NCBI RefSeq assembly: GCF_001907195.1
Contig: NZ_LVWA01000005.1
Span: 372,001-436,000, forward strand
Direction: 5' to 3'
Source of the DNA: Pontibacter flavimaris
Lineage (GTDB): Bacteria > Bacteroidota > Bacteroidia > Cytophagales > Hymenobacteraceae
DNA: 64,000 nucleotides
Shown here: positions 44,133 to 52,778 of the stretch, in pieces
How positions within the stretch are numbered: the first letter of the stretch is position 1
How the letters are laid out: the number at the start of each line of letters is the position of its first letter
Made by a program: the position numbers and the translations under genes
Notes under the pieces: generated by a model
Told to the model about the DNA's origin: nothing
The model's database searches: none
Seen by the model: the letters and a program-made list of their open reading frames with translations, nothing else

Positions 44133-46208
44133 TTACTTCTGTTGCTCGGCTTCGGTGGTTTTGCACAGGGTGGCGGTTTCCTGCACGGTGTTGCGCAGCA
44201 GGTCCATGTTCGCTTCCAGCACCTCCACCAGCCTGAACTGGGCACGTGCCCGCTGCAGGTTGTGCTCCGGAAAATGGATCTTGTAATAATGGTCGCCGTC
44301 GATATAATCGGTCAGGAAACGCAGGCCCATGATGTAGGGCAACAGCGTTGCGCCGAGCGGCAGCGAGACGATTTCTTCCTGGGTAAGAAAAGAGCAGGTC
44401 TCCTGCAGAAAGCCCTCGGTAAAAGCCTTGAACAGGTGGAAGTCAACGTTGATCTTGCTCAGGTCCTTTTCATCCTCTGCGGCCTTGTTCACGGTCGTGC
44501 GGATGGCGTCGCCAAAGTCGTAGGCCACGTAGCCCGGCATCACTGTGTCCAGGTCTATCACACAGAGTGCCTTGTCATACTTGTCGAGCAGTACATTGTT
44601 AAACTTGGTATCATTGTGTGTGGTGCGGAGGGGCAGTCTGCCCTCGCGTCCCAGCCTGCAGATCGTGCTCATCTGTTCGGCCCGCTGCTGCACAAAGGCA
44701 ATCTCCTGAGGTACCTGTCGTGCCCTGTCTTTGGGGTTGCGTTGTAGCGCTGCCTCAAAAAGGCGGAGGCGGCTCTCTACGTTATGGAAATCCGGGATGG
44801 AGTCGTGCAGTTGGTTTGTGTCCAGGTCTGCCAGCAGGGCCAGGAACTTGCCGAAGGCTTTGCCACCTTCGTGGGCCTGCTGCGGGGTTTCCACAATGTC
44901 ATAGCTGCGCGTGCCATCCAGCAGCAGGTACACCCTCCAGAAATTTCCTTCCGCGTCTTGGTAAAAGCTTTGCTGCGCATGTGTCGGCACCAGGGTAAGC
45001 ACTTCCTCGTCGGGCCTCGCGCCGGGCAGATTCTCCAGTTTCTGGCGCAGGTGGCGCGTCACCAGTTCGATGTTCTCCATCAGCAGGGGCACATTCTTAA
45101 ACACGTTGTGGTTAATGCGCTGCAACAGGTAATCAGGACTGTCGGGTGTGCCGTTGGTTACCGCGTAGGTGTCGTGGATGTGGCCCGAGCCGTAGAGGCG
45201 TACGCTGCTTATACTTCCTTCGATTATAAAGTGGGAGAGTACCTCCCGCAGGTTTGCCTCAGCGTTGGTGTTTTCATTCATGGTATGTCGGGTAGCAGTT
45301 TCCCATAGGTTTGCAGGGTAAATATTGGCGTCTATCAGGTCTTTTATTTGCCGGATGGTGCCCGCCTTGTCTTCGGGATAGGTCACGCCGAACCACTTCT
45401 CCGGCGTAGGAATCACCTTTACGCGGGCGGCTCCCGTTGCCAGCATGGCATTGACCACAGAGGGCAGGTAGAACTCTGTCTTCTGTTCGTGGCCCTTTTC
45501 CTGCAGAAATGCTTTCAGGTACTTGTTAAAGTATGGCAGCACCGAGGGTTTGAAAGCCATCAGGTTCATCGACACAATTTCCTCACCGGTGAGCTGCCAC
45601 TGCTGCGCCCCCTCATCCTCTACCGCGATGGCACCGCTTGCCGTGCGCCCGATCTTGGTCAGTTCCGTGAGTGATGTCAGGGAGTGGTCGGGGCCAAAGG
45701 CGCAGATGCCGCGCGATACGTTGCCGTGCTCGGAGAGGGTGTTGGAGAGCCTGTAGCCAATCAGGCCATACTCGCGTTCGTCGGTGCTGCTTGTCAGGAA
45801 GTCAGCTGCCAGTTTGAAGGACTCATAGCCGTAAAAGTCGTCGGCATTGATCACCGCAAAGGGCTCCTGCAGCGCGGGGCTGGCTACCCATACGGCATGA
45901 GCCGTTCCCCAGGGCTTGGTGCGTCCCTCGGGCACGCTGAATCCGTCCGGCAACATGTCGAGCTCCTGCGTGACATACGTTACGGCAAGGTCCTTCGGCA
46001 GCCTTTCCTGCATGGCTGTTTTAAACGCTTCTTCAATAGATTTGCGGATCACGAACACCACCTTGCCGAACCCTGCTCTCACGGCATCGTGGATAGAGTA
46101 CTCTATGATGGTTTCTCCGTTGGGGCCAAAAGCGTCTAACTGCTTCAGGCTGCCGTACCGTGTTGCCATACCTGCCGCCAGTATGAGTAAAGTAGGGCTT
46201 TTATGCAT
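44133..46208 (-). CDS. Fused NDP-sugar nucleotidyltransferase / NahK-like sugar 1-kinase
   Basis: The protein is 691 residues. Residues about 1-300 form a sugar nucleotidyltransferase: LLILAAGMATRYGSLKQLDA, TIIEYSIHDAVRAGF, WGTAHAVWVASPAL, INADDFYGYESF. About 325-680 form an APH/choline-kinase-fold phosphotransferase like N-acetylhexosamine 1-kinase: LYGSGHIHDTYAV, RINHNVFKNV, catalytic THNDTKFNNVLLD with D533, and VIDLDTVMPGYVAYDFGDAI. The two activities would make sugar-1-phosphate and then UDP-sugar in one chain, fitting salvage of GalNAc or GlcNAc released by GH109 and GH20. It is followed by CBM9-like and GH109 genes. Specificity is inferred. Confidence 0.9.
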   Translation of the reverse strand: MHKSPTLLILAAGMATRYGSLKQLDAFGPNGETIIEYSIHDAVRAGFGKVVFVIRKSIEEAFKTAMQERLPKDLAVTYVTQELDMLPDGFSVPEGRTKPWGTAHAVWVASPALQEPFAVINADDFYGYESFKLAADFLTSSTDEREYGLIGYRLSNTLSEHGNVSRGICAFGPDHSLTSLTELTKIGRTASGAIAVEDEGAQQWQLTGEEIVSMNLMAFKPSVLPYFNKYLKAFLQEKGHEQKTEFYLPSVVNAMLATGAARVKVIPTPEKWFGVTYPEDKAGTIRQIKDLIDANIYPANLWETATRHTMNENTNAEANLREVLSHFIIEGSISSVRLYGSGHIHDTYAVTNGTPDSPDYLLQRINHNVFKNVPLLMENIELVTRHLRQKLENLPGARPDEEVLTLVPTHAQQSFYQDAEGNFWRVYLLLDGTRSYDIVETPQQAHEGGKAFGKFLALLADLDTNQLHDSIPDFHNVESRLRLFEAALQRNPKDRARQVPQEIAFVQQRAEQMSTICRLGREGRLPLRTTHNDTKFNNVLLDKYDKALCVIDLDTVMPGYVAYDFGDAIRTTVNKAAEDEKDLSKINVDFHLFKAFTEGFLQETCSFLTQEEIVSLPLGATLLPYIMGLRFLTDYIDGDHYYKIHFPEHNLQRARAQFRLVEVLEANMDLLRNTVQETATLCKTTEAEQQK

Positions 46209-46619
46209 GTAATGAGGTTTTTTCTTCTAGGTTGATTAGGATATTCCCTGTCTGAACCACAAGTATAAAGCTACCCGAGGAGGGTACTTTTGCACTGGGT
46301 TTCAGCTGATTTCCTCTATAATTAGCGTATATAACCTCTCCAAACTCACTTCTAAGGATAAGAGGCAAGGGCCGTGGGCTTAGCGTGCGTGATGGAGGAA
46401 AGTTTTTAAAAGTAAACAGGTATTTTCTACGAAACAAGAAAAAAAGTACATAATGTTTACGAACACGCACCTACTGGGCCCAATAGACTCTTAAATTGGT
46501 AGCCGCACAGCGCATCGGGTATGGCATGTGCTGGGTCTGCGAGGTTTTTTAAGGGACAGCCAGGAAACTCAGGAGTTGGCAGCGGTTAAGAGAAAGAAAA
46601 GTGGGCAGCCGGAGCGGTA
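46209..46619. other. 411-bp upstream region of the kinase fusion
   Basis: It holds a weaker operator-like site (46452-46467) and the terminator arm of the LacI gene on the right. No repeat family member and no gene are seen. Confidence 0.6.
46452..46467. promoter_or_regulatory. Weak operator-like site O5
   Basis: AATGTTTACGAACACG agrees with TGYGTKHTCGHRCACA at 12 of 16 positions; the right half CGAACAC is complete. Located about 245 bp upstream of the kinase fusion start. Confidence 0.35.
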
Positions 46620-46636
46620 CTACAGCTTCCGGCTGC
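46591..46636 (-). terminator. Terminator overlapping the end of LacI gene B
   Basis: GCAGCCGGA (46605-46613) and TCCGGCTGC (46628-46636) pair perfectly. The stop codon at 46620-46622 lies in the loop, so the last codons form part of the hairpin. On the minus strand CTTTTCTTTCTC follows. Confidence 0.7.
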
Positions 46637-47651
46637 TTTCCACGAGCTGCGACTCCACAATGACTTTATAGTACGCTTGCTGCCGCAGGTGCTGCTCCTC
46701 GCCGGAAGCGAGCAGGTCCAGCAGGATCTCGGTCGCTTTCTGCCCCTGCTGGTGCGGGAACTGCTCCACAGAGGCAAGCGGCGCATAGTCCATGTACTCC
46801 ATCATAGGCAGGTTGGCGTAGCTTACAAACTCCAGGTCCTTGTTGATGCTTATTCCCAGCCTGCGGGCGTGTTTCTGGGCGTAGAGCCATACATAATCGT
46901 TGAAGGTAACGATTGCCGTGGCTTTGCGCTTATTTGCCAGCAGCTCCTCCAGGGCCTTGATAGTCCCTTCCTCCGTCAGGTCGCAGCCTACGACCAGCGA
47001 GGGGTCGAACTTGAGCCTGTTCTTCTGCATCGCCTTAATGTAGCCCTCCCGCCGCTCTGTGCTGGCGTAAAGCGTTTCCGGCCCGTTGATCATCCCGATT
47101 GCGCGGTGCCCTTTCTTCAGTAAATAAGTAACAGCCTCGATAGTGCCGGTAACCATGCTACAGGCCACAGAGTGTACACCGTTAATCGGCGGGATGCGGT
47201 CGAAGAACACGACGGGAATGTTGAACTTGCTCAGGCTGCTGAAATGCTCAAAGGTAGAGGTGGTTTTGGCTACGGACACCAGCAGGCCGTCCACCCGGTG
47301 GTTCTTCATCTTCTCCACCAGCTGCTTCTCGGTTTGGGCATCGTCATGCGATTGGGCCAGCAGCACTGTGTAGTTTCGCTTATAGGCGGTGTCTTCTATC
47401 GCGCTGATGGCCGAGGAAAAGAATGCCTCCGAGAGCTCTGGCAGGATAACGCCTATCGTGTAGGTTTTGCCCTGCTGGAAGTATACCGCCGTCTGGTTGC
47501 GCTCATAGTTCAGCTCCTTTGCCAGTTGCTTTACCCTGGCGCTGGTGGCTGTGCCAATACTGGGGTGGTCGTGCAGCGCCCTGGAAACGGTAGAAGTAGA
47601 CACTTGGAGTATCTTAGCGATTTCTTTTATCGTGGTTGGTTTCCGTGGCAT
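46620..47651 (-). CDS. LacI-family transcriptional regulator (B)
   Basis: This 343-residue regulator has HTH and hinge at about 5-60 (TTIKEIAKILQVSTSTVSRA, LHDHPSIGTATSARV, KELNYERNQTAVYFQQGKT) and an effector-binding domain at about 62-335 (IGVILPELSEAFFSSAI, VDGLLVSVAKTT, VVFFDRIPP, GHRAIGMINGPE, AIVTFNDYVWLYA, SVEQFPHQQGQKATEILLDL). Its own upstream region carries operator O2 (47763-47778), 112 bp before the start. Autoregulation and control of the sites at 29335, 49555 and 54786 are therefore plausible. The effector is probably a sugar from the target glycan. Confidence 0.94.
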   Translation of the reverse strand: MPRKPTTIKEIAKILQVSTSTVSRALHDHPSIGTATSARVKQLAKELNYERNQTAVYFQQGKTYTIGVILPELSEAFFSSAISAIEDTAYKRNYTVLLAQSHDDAQTEKQLVEKMKNHRVDGLLVSVAKTTSTFEHFSSLSKFNIPVVFFDRIPPINGVHSVACSMVTGTIEAVTYLLKKGHRAIGMINGPETLYASTERREGYIKAMQKNRLKFDPSLVVGCDLTEEGTIKALEELLANKRKATAIVTFNDYVWLYAQKHARRLGISINKDLEFVSYANLPMMEYMDYAPLASVEQFPHQQGQKATEILLDLLASGEEQHLRQQAYYKVIVESQLVESSRKL

Positions 47652-47761
47652 CTTATAAAGTATAGCGGTTGCCCAAGTTACGGTTTATGCGTTGCAAAGT
47701 AAAGTATGGCCAGGGGAGTAGGTGCTTTAGGGAGGTAATTTAAATTTTTAGAGTCAATAAC

Positions 47762-47791
47762 TTGCGTGTTCGCGCACAAAATGTATGTTTG
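47762..47791 (+). promoter_or_regulatory. Plus-strand Bacteroidota-type promoter
   Basis: TTG at 47762-47764, a 19-bp spacer, then TATGTTTG at 47784-47791, matching TAnnTTTG. The -33 element overlaps operator O2. No protein gene lies downstream on this strand. Confidence 0.5.
47763..47778. promoter_or_regulatory. Operator-like palindrome O2 (TGCGTGTTCGCGCACA)
   Basis: Same 16-bp pattern as O1, with arm changes G/C compensated at one position pair. On the minus strand it directly follows ATTTTG, near the LacI B promoter; on the plus strand it overlaps the promoter at 47762. Confidence 0.6.
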
Positions 47792-47796
47792 TTGTG

Positions 47797-47884
47797 TTCT
47801 GCGTTTTTATCAAGAGAATTACAGCATTATAAGTTAGTATAGGTGAATGATTGGGGGAGCCCCTGCGAAAGCGGGGGCTTTTTT
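47797..47884 (+). ncRNA. Candidate small RNA between LacI B and FGE genes
   Basis: A promoter match ends at 47791 and an intrinsic terminator follows at 47858-47884, giving a transcript of roughly 85-90 nt. The longest possible peptide is about 12 codons from a GTG, with no sign of coding. A 3' end of hairpin plus U-run is typical of bacterial sRNAs. There is no plus-strand gene that the terminator would otherwise serve. No known RNA family is recognised. Confidence 0.35.
47858..47884 (+). terminator. Rho-independent terminator, plus-strand orientation
   Basis: AGCCCCTGC, GAAA loop, GCGGGGGCT, then TTTTTT. On the minus strand there is no T-run after the stem, so it does not look like the terminator of the FGE gene ending at 47890. 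Confidence 0.8.
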
Positions 47885-47889
47885 GTTTG

Positions 47890-49035
47890 CTAATCCTTCA
47901 CGCAGCGGAAGCCTACGTGCTCCAGGCTGCTGTCCTCGGTGCTCTTCATGCGGGCGGCTACCCTAAAGCCGGAGCAATAGCTGTCGTTGCAGAGAAAGGA
48001 GCCTCCCCTGATCACCCGCTTCTTAGCATGTGGCTCGTTTGGGTCGTGGCTTTCTGCCGGGCCGGCGGGGTTGCGCACCCCCGCAGAAGTATGAATCGTA
48101 CGGTAGTAATCGCTGTGGTAGTAATCCGAGCACCACTCCCATACGTTGCCTGCCATGTCATACAGCCCATAGCCATTGGGGGCATACGACTTAACGGGGG
48201 CCGAATGGTAGTAGCCGTCCTGCTCCGTGTTTTTAGTCGGGAAAGTGCCGCTCCAGGTGTTGGCTTTTGGCTTGCCGGCGTTAATGCCCTCGTTTCCCCA
48301 GGGGTACATGGCGTCTTTCTTTCCACCGCGCGCGGCCCATTCCCACTCCGCCTCTGTCGGGAGCCTCTTGCCAGTCCATTTGGCATAGGCCTGCGCGTCG
48401 TACCAGGAAATGTGCACAACGGGGTGGTTCTCTTTGCCTTTGATGCTGCTGCCTGGCCCGTGCGGCTGTCGCCAGTTTGCCTCCTCTTGCCAGGTCCACC
48501 AACTGGCAAAGTCGTTCAGGTCTACCTGCCCCTTCGGAGATTGGAACACCAGCGATGCCGGTACCAGCAGGCTCTCGTCCGGCTTGGGCGTGCCCGGAGG
48601 GAGCTGTTTTTTCAGCTCTTCCCAGTCCGGCTTTTGCTCGGCCGTGGTCACGTAGCCGGTGGCTTCCACAAAGCGCGCAAACTCGGCGTTCGTTACCTCT
48701 GTGGCATCCATCCAGAAACCGTCCACGGCTACCTGGTGCCTGGGCTGTTCGTCCGGCCGCGCCTGCTTATCGTCCGCCCCCATCAAAAAGGTGTCGCCCG
48801 CTACCCACACCATACCTTCCTGCTGCTCTTTCTCCGACACCTGTTTCCATGCGCTTGTTTCCTGGGCTGATGCTGCTCCAAAGCGGGAGGGCACAGCGGC
48901 AATGCAGCAGGAGGAGAGGGAGTCATCCTGCGTGGCGGCGAGGGTTGCGGTGGCTGGCTGCTCTTTAGGCTGCTCGGTGCAGCCGGTAAGTATGGCTGCC
49001 ACAACAGAGGCAGTTATGGAAAGAAGGTATTTCAT
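47890..49035 (-). CDS. Formylglycine-generating enzyme, lipoprotein form
   Basis: This 381-residue FGE/SUMF1-family protein activates Cys-type sulfatases by oxidising the CxPxR cysteine. The lipobox Cys is C19 (ILTGC), so it should be anchored outside the cytoplasm. The FGE-sulfatase domain spans about 75-381: MVWVAGDTFLMGADD, TNAEFARFVEATGY, HPVVHISWYDAQAYAKWTG, RLPTEAEWEWAARGG, YDMAGNVWEWCSDYY, RGGSFLCNDSYCSGFR. The copper-site cysteines of true FGE are both present (C349, C354), with GFRCVKD at the end. The likely client is the sulfatase at 3716. A non-catalytic paralogue is unlikely given the Cys pair. Confidence 0.94.
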   Translation of the reverse strand: MKYLLSITASVVAAILTGCTEQPKEQPATATLAATQDDSLSSCCIAAVPSRFGAASAQETSAWKQVSEKEQQEGMVWVAGDTFLMGADDKQARPDEQPRHQVAVDGFWMDATEVTNAEFARFVEATGYVTTAEQKPDWEELKKQLPPGTPKPDESLLVPASLVFQSPKGQVDLNDFASWWTWQEEANWRQPHGPGSSIKGKENHPVVHISWYDAQAYAKWTGKRLPTEAEWEWAARGGKKDAMYPWGNEGINAGKPKANTWSGTFPTKNTEQDGYYHSAPVKSYAPNGYGLYDMAGNVWEWCSDYYHSDYYRTIHTSAGVRNPAGPAESHDPNEPHAKKRVIRGGSFLCNDSYCSGFRVAARMKSTEDSSLEHVGFRCVKD

Positions 49036-49183
49036 GAAAGAAAGTTACGAAAGTGATTGGGGCAAAACAAACTATATGTAGACGTCCACGCAGGAATATA
49101 TGCGCTCCATACTTTCCTGGCCAGCGGCTCCAAACTTCTCAGAGATAGTGTTGGCCTGTATGCTCTTCTGCATGTAAGTCCCC

Positions 49184-49195
49184 GCAAACGTTTGC
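49184..49195. promoter_or_regulatory. GCAAACGTTTGC palindrome P1
   Basis: Perfect 12-bp palindrome with central CG, the typical LacI/CcpA-like operator form. Confidence 0.55.
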
Positions 49196-49206
49196 CTATA
49201 CTTAAC

Positions 49207-49214
49207 AAACGTTT
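49207..49214. promoter_or_regulatory. AAACGTTT palindrome P2
   Basis: AACAAACGTTTAAC context, centred 21 bp from P1, about two helical turns. Confidence 0.45.
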
Positions 49215-49484
49215 AACAAACCGGTAAGAATATAGTCATAAACCCCGCTTTTAGATATACGGGTTGTAAAGGTAGCATGTAGAAAATTGGGCAAACCTCC
49301 CTTTGGATTGACATCTTAGCTGTTCCTACGGCTTTCTACCCCGCCGCAAGCCATACTTTACCGCCTCTTATAGTTCAGAAGAAAGTCGCTGGGTATTAAA
49401 GCCCCTGGCAGGTGTTGGGAGGAGCCAGGGGTGGGGCGATGGTGTTGTGACATGTATTCTTTTCGGTTTCCGCCCAAGTATAAA

Positions 49485-49496
49485 ACAAACGTTTGT
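49485..49496. promoter_or_regulatory. ACAAACGTTTGT palindrome P3
   Basis: Perfect 12-bp palindrome, 104 bp before the susC1 start. Confidence 0.55.
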
Positions 49497-49554
49497 GTGT
49501 TTTTAATGGCTTTGTTGGTTAGGTGGTTTCCGTGATCAATCCTACCTTAATGAA

Positions 49555-49570
49555 TGCGTTCTCGAACACA
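49555..49570. promoter_or_regulatory. Operator-like palindrome O3 (TGCGTTCTCGAACACA)
   Basis: One arm mismatch relative to O1. It ends 30 bp before the susC1 start codon, a position suited to repression of transcription or early elongation. Confidence 0.65.
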
Positions 49571-49599
49571 TATCCACATAAAGCTAAACCATAAGAAGT

Positions 49600-52500
49600 A
49601 TGAATCAACATGACAGAGAAGGAGGAGTCGTTCTGGGCAGGAGACTTTGCTCGCTACAAAAAAGGTGTACCATGCCCATACCTGCGCTCTCTTTATTATT
49701 AAGCGCGCTGTTTTTCCTCCTCACCACCCATGCCGGCTACGGCCAGACGCAGCAGCGGGTAAGCGGTAAGGTAGTGGATGAGCAGAACCAGCCCCTTATC
49801 GGGCTTACCGTGGTGGTAAAGAACTCCACCACAGGCACCACCACCAACGTGGAGGGAGCCTTTACCATTGCCGCTGCGCCCACGGACGTACTGGTGTTCT
49901 CTTACATCGGCTACGAGACAAAGGAAGTGACTGTAGGCAACCAGGCTTCCATTAACGTGACCATGAAGCCTGATGCCAAGAGCCTGGAAGAGGTGGTGGT
50001 AGTGGGCTACGGTACCCAGAAGCGGGCAGACGTAACCGGCTCGGTGGCGACGGTAGATACCAAGCAGCTGACCGACCGGCCTGTTACCTCGGTACAGAAT
50101 GCCCTGCAGGGTGTTTTGCCGGGCCTTACGGTAATCCAGCGCCCGGGCGATGTGGGCAGTGTCGGCACGATCACCGTGCGCGGACGCACCAACCTGAGCT
50201 CGCCCGGCCCGATGATCATCATTGATGGTATTCCAGCCTCAGACACAGAACTGGCGGCTCTGAACCCGAATGACATCGAGAACATGTCGGTGCTGAAAGA
50301 TGCCTCTGCTGCGTCCATTTATGGCTCCAGGGCGGCGAACGGCGTGATCGTGGTAACGACCAAGACGGGAAAGAACACGGAGAAAACCACGATCGGCTTT
50401 AACGCCAGCCACGGCTGGCAGTCTGCTACGCGTTTGCCGGAGTACATGGATGCCGTGGGCTATGCCAGGTTCCACAACGAGGCGATGACAAACGCCGGCA
50501 AGGCCCCGACCTACACGGAGGAGCAGATTCAGAAGCTCGGTAATGGAAGTGACCCGGATATGTACCCGAACACAGACTGGTACGACCTGGTGCTGCGCGA
50601 GACAGCGCCGCAGAGCGACATCAACCTGAACGTGTCCTCCAGCGGCAAGAACACCAGCTATTACCTGGGCGCTTCTTATTTTAACCAGCAGTCGCTGCTA
50701 CCGGGCAAAGACATGGACCGCTACAGTGTAAAGCTGAATACGGATACAGAAGTATTTGCGGACATCCTGAAAGTGGGAACCAACATCTCCTTCATCCGCC
50801 AGGACTACGACACGGAGGGAGCAGGCTTCAGCTGGACAGAACTTAACCGCTCGCTTCCGGTGACGGTGGCGCGCCACTCAGACGGAAGCTGGGGCTCGGT
50901 AAGCGGCGGATCAGCCAACGCCAACACAGCCGCCAGAAACCAGTTGCGCAAAATAGAGGAGGGCGGCAGTAGCTGGACCCGTAACAATTACCTGCAAACG
51001 GCGGCAAACGCCAGCCTGACCCCCTTGAAAGGCCTGACAGTGAACGGCCTCTTCTCTTTAAAGTACTCCAACCTGATGAACTGGTCCTTTAACAGCACAA
51101 TGGACCCGATTGTGGACTTTCTGACGAAGCAGCCGATGAACGCCTCGGCGGTTACGGTTAACCAGATGCAGGAGAACTGGGGCCGCCGGCAGGAGATCCT
51201 GACGCAGGGAACAGCCAACTACGAGCGCACCTTTGGCGACCATACCGGTAAAATCATGGTGGGTGCCTCGCAGGAAAGCAACGTATACCGCACAGCGTTT
51301 ATGGGCCGCAAGAACTTCCCTAACGATGAGATGTCAACGATTGGTACTGGTTCGGCAAGTCCGGAGAACATTGTGTCAGGCGCCAACAGCACCGCCGAAA
51401 CGCAGTGGGCCATTCGCTCCTTCTTCGGTCGTGTAAACTATGATTTCCAGAACAAGTACCTGTTCGAAGGTACCCTGCGCACTGACTATTCCTCCCGTTT
51501 CCATCCGGACCAGCGCGAGGCGGTGTTCCCTTCCTTCTCAGCCGGCTGGAGGCTGTCGGAGGAGACATTTATTAAGAACATCAGCTGGATCGACAACCTG
51601 AAACTGCGCGGCTCCTGGGGTGCGCTGGGCAACCAGGACGTGGTACCGCCGGGCAACTACTACTCGCTGCTGAGCACAGGCTATGCCTACAACTTTGACG
51701 GAAACCCGGTGGACGGGGCCTGGCAAGGCACAGGTGCCAACACGCTGGCAACCTGGGAGAAAGTATACATGACTGACTTTGGTGTGGACTTCTCCATTTT
51801 CAGAGGCAAGCTGGATGTGGTGGCCGATTACTACATCAAAAACACGGAGGGTATCCTGATGCAGTTGCCGGTGCTTTCGACCTATGGTCTGGCAGCGCCT
51901 TTCCGGAACGCGGCCGAGACACGCAACAAGGGTATCGAGCTAAACCTGGTACACAACGGCGCCATTGGGTCTGACTTTACCTATACCATCGGTGCTAACT
52001 TCTCCAAGATCCAGAACGAGATCGTGAACCTGGGTGGCGTGGAAGAGCGCATCAGCGGCTACTGGATAGAGCGTGTGGGCGAGTCGGTAGGTGCCTTCTA
52101 CGGCTACCGCGCCGAGGGACTTTTCGTGAACGAGGAGGACGTGCAGAGCCACGCCTTCCAGAGTGCAGCCACTGCGCCTGGCGACATCAAGTATGCCGAC
52201 ATTAACGGCGACAAGGTGATTGATGCGGCCGACCGCGTAATTCTGGGCAACGACGTGCCGTGGATGACCTATGGCCTTAACCTGGGGGCCGCCTACAAAG
52301 GCTTCGACCTGAACGTGATTACGTACGGTGTGGCCGATGTGGATACCTACCTGGAGTCTGAGGCCGCCTACCCGTTCTTCAACGGGGCCAACATCAAGCA
52401 GGCGTACGAGAACCGCTGGACAACGGAGAACCCGGATCCAAATGCACACTTCCCACGCACGCTCATCAGTGCCGATGCCTCGCATAACTACAATACTTCT

Positions 52501-52743
52501 TCTTTCTGGCTCTTCAGCGGCGCATACTTCCGCGTGAGGGCTATCACGCTGGGGTATAACATTCCGGAGACAGTGAGCAGCAAGCTGGGCATGCAGACAC
52601 TACGCGTGTACGCTACCTCCAACAACCCATTCACCATCATGGGAGATGAGCGCCTGAACGACTACGATCCGGAGTTCGGTTCCGGCCGTGGGGGCTACCC
52701 GGGCCTGAAGACCTTCTCACTCGGTGTAAACGCCAAATTCTAA
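49600..52743 (+). CDS. SusC/RagA-type TonB-dependent outer-membrane transporter 1
   Basis: This is a 1047-residue beta-barrel transporter. A long N-terminal leader with a hydrophobic core (PALSLLLSALFFLLTTHAGYG) precedes a carboxypeptidase-regulatory-like domain (about 50-130: VSGKVVDEQNQPLIGLTVVV). The TonB box-like VVVVGYGTQKRADVTGSV leads to the plug (about 145-255: IRG-type TVRGRTNLSSPGPMIIIDG, ASAASIYGSRAANGVIVVTT), and then the barrel. An alternative start at 49672 is possible, but the basic leader is common in this family. It works with the SusD encoded 35 bp downstream to import oligosaccharides. Operators O3 and P1-P3 lie upstream. Confidence 0.96.
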   Translation: MNQHDREGGVVLGRRLCSLQKRCTMPIPALSLLLSALFFLLTTHAGYGQTQQRVSGKVVDEQNQPLIGLTVVVKNSTTGTTTNVEGAFTIAAAPTDVLVFSYIGYETKEVTVGNQASINVTMKPDAKSLEEVVVVGYGTQKRADVTGSVATVDTKQLTDRPVTSVQNALQGVLPGLTVIQRPGDVGSVGTITVRGRTNLSSPGPMIIIDGIPASDTELAALNPNDIENMSVLKDASAASIYGSRAANGVIVVTTKTGKNTEKTTIGFNASHGWQSATRLPEYMDAVGYARFHNEAMTNAGKAPTYTEEQIQKLGNGSDPDMYPNTDWYDLVLRETAPQSDINLNVSSSGKNTSYYLGASYFNQQSLLPGKDMDRYSVKLNTDTEVFADILKVGTNISFIRQDYDTEGAGFSWTELNRSLPVTVARHSDGSWGSVSGGSANANTAARNQLRKIEEGGSSWTRNNYLQTAANASLTPLKGLTVNGLFSLKYSNLMNWSFNSTMDPIVDFLTKQPMNASAVTVNQMQENWGRRQEILTQGTANYERTFGDHTGKIMVGASQESNVYRTAFMGRKNFPNDEMSTIGTGSASPENIVSGANSTAETQWAIRSFFGRVNYDFQNKYLFEGTLRTDYSSRFHPDQREAVFPSFSAGWRLSEETFIKNISWIDNLKLRGSWGALGNQDVVPPGNYYSLLSTGYAYNFDGNPVDGAWQGTGANTLATWEKVYMTDFGVDFSIFRGKLDVVADYYIKNTEGILMQLPVLSTYGLAAPFRNAAETRNKGIELNLVHNGAIGSDFTYTIGANFSKIQNEIVNLGGVEERISGYWIERVGESVGAFYGYRAEGLFVNEEDVQSHAFQSAATAPGDIKYADINGDKVIDAADRVILGNDVPWMTYGLNLGAAYKGFDLNVITYGVADVDTYLESEAAYPFFNGANIKQAYENRWTTENPDPNAHFPRTLISADASHNYNTSSFWLFSGAYFRVRAITLGYNIPETVSSKLGMQTLRVYATSNNPFTIMGDERLNDYDPEFGSGRGGYPGLKTFSLGVNAKF

Positions 52744-52778
52744 CATTGATGGCTTCATCATTACCAACACAAGATATC

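Larger units (their letters stand above)
49036..49599. other. Divergent regulatory region FGE / susC1
   Basis: 564 bp without a gene. It holds three AAACGTTT palindromes and operator O3 just before susC1. No palindrome-array or B-type repeat is present, in contrast with other long gaps. A sequence like this is best read as a regulatory hub. Confidence 0.65.
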
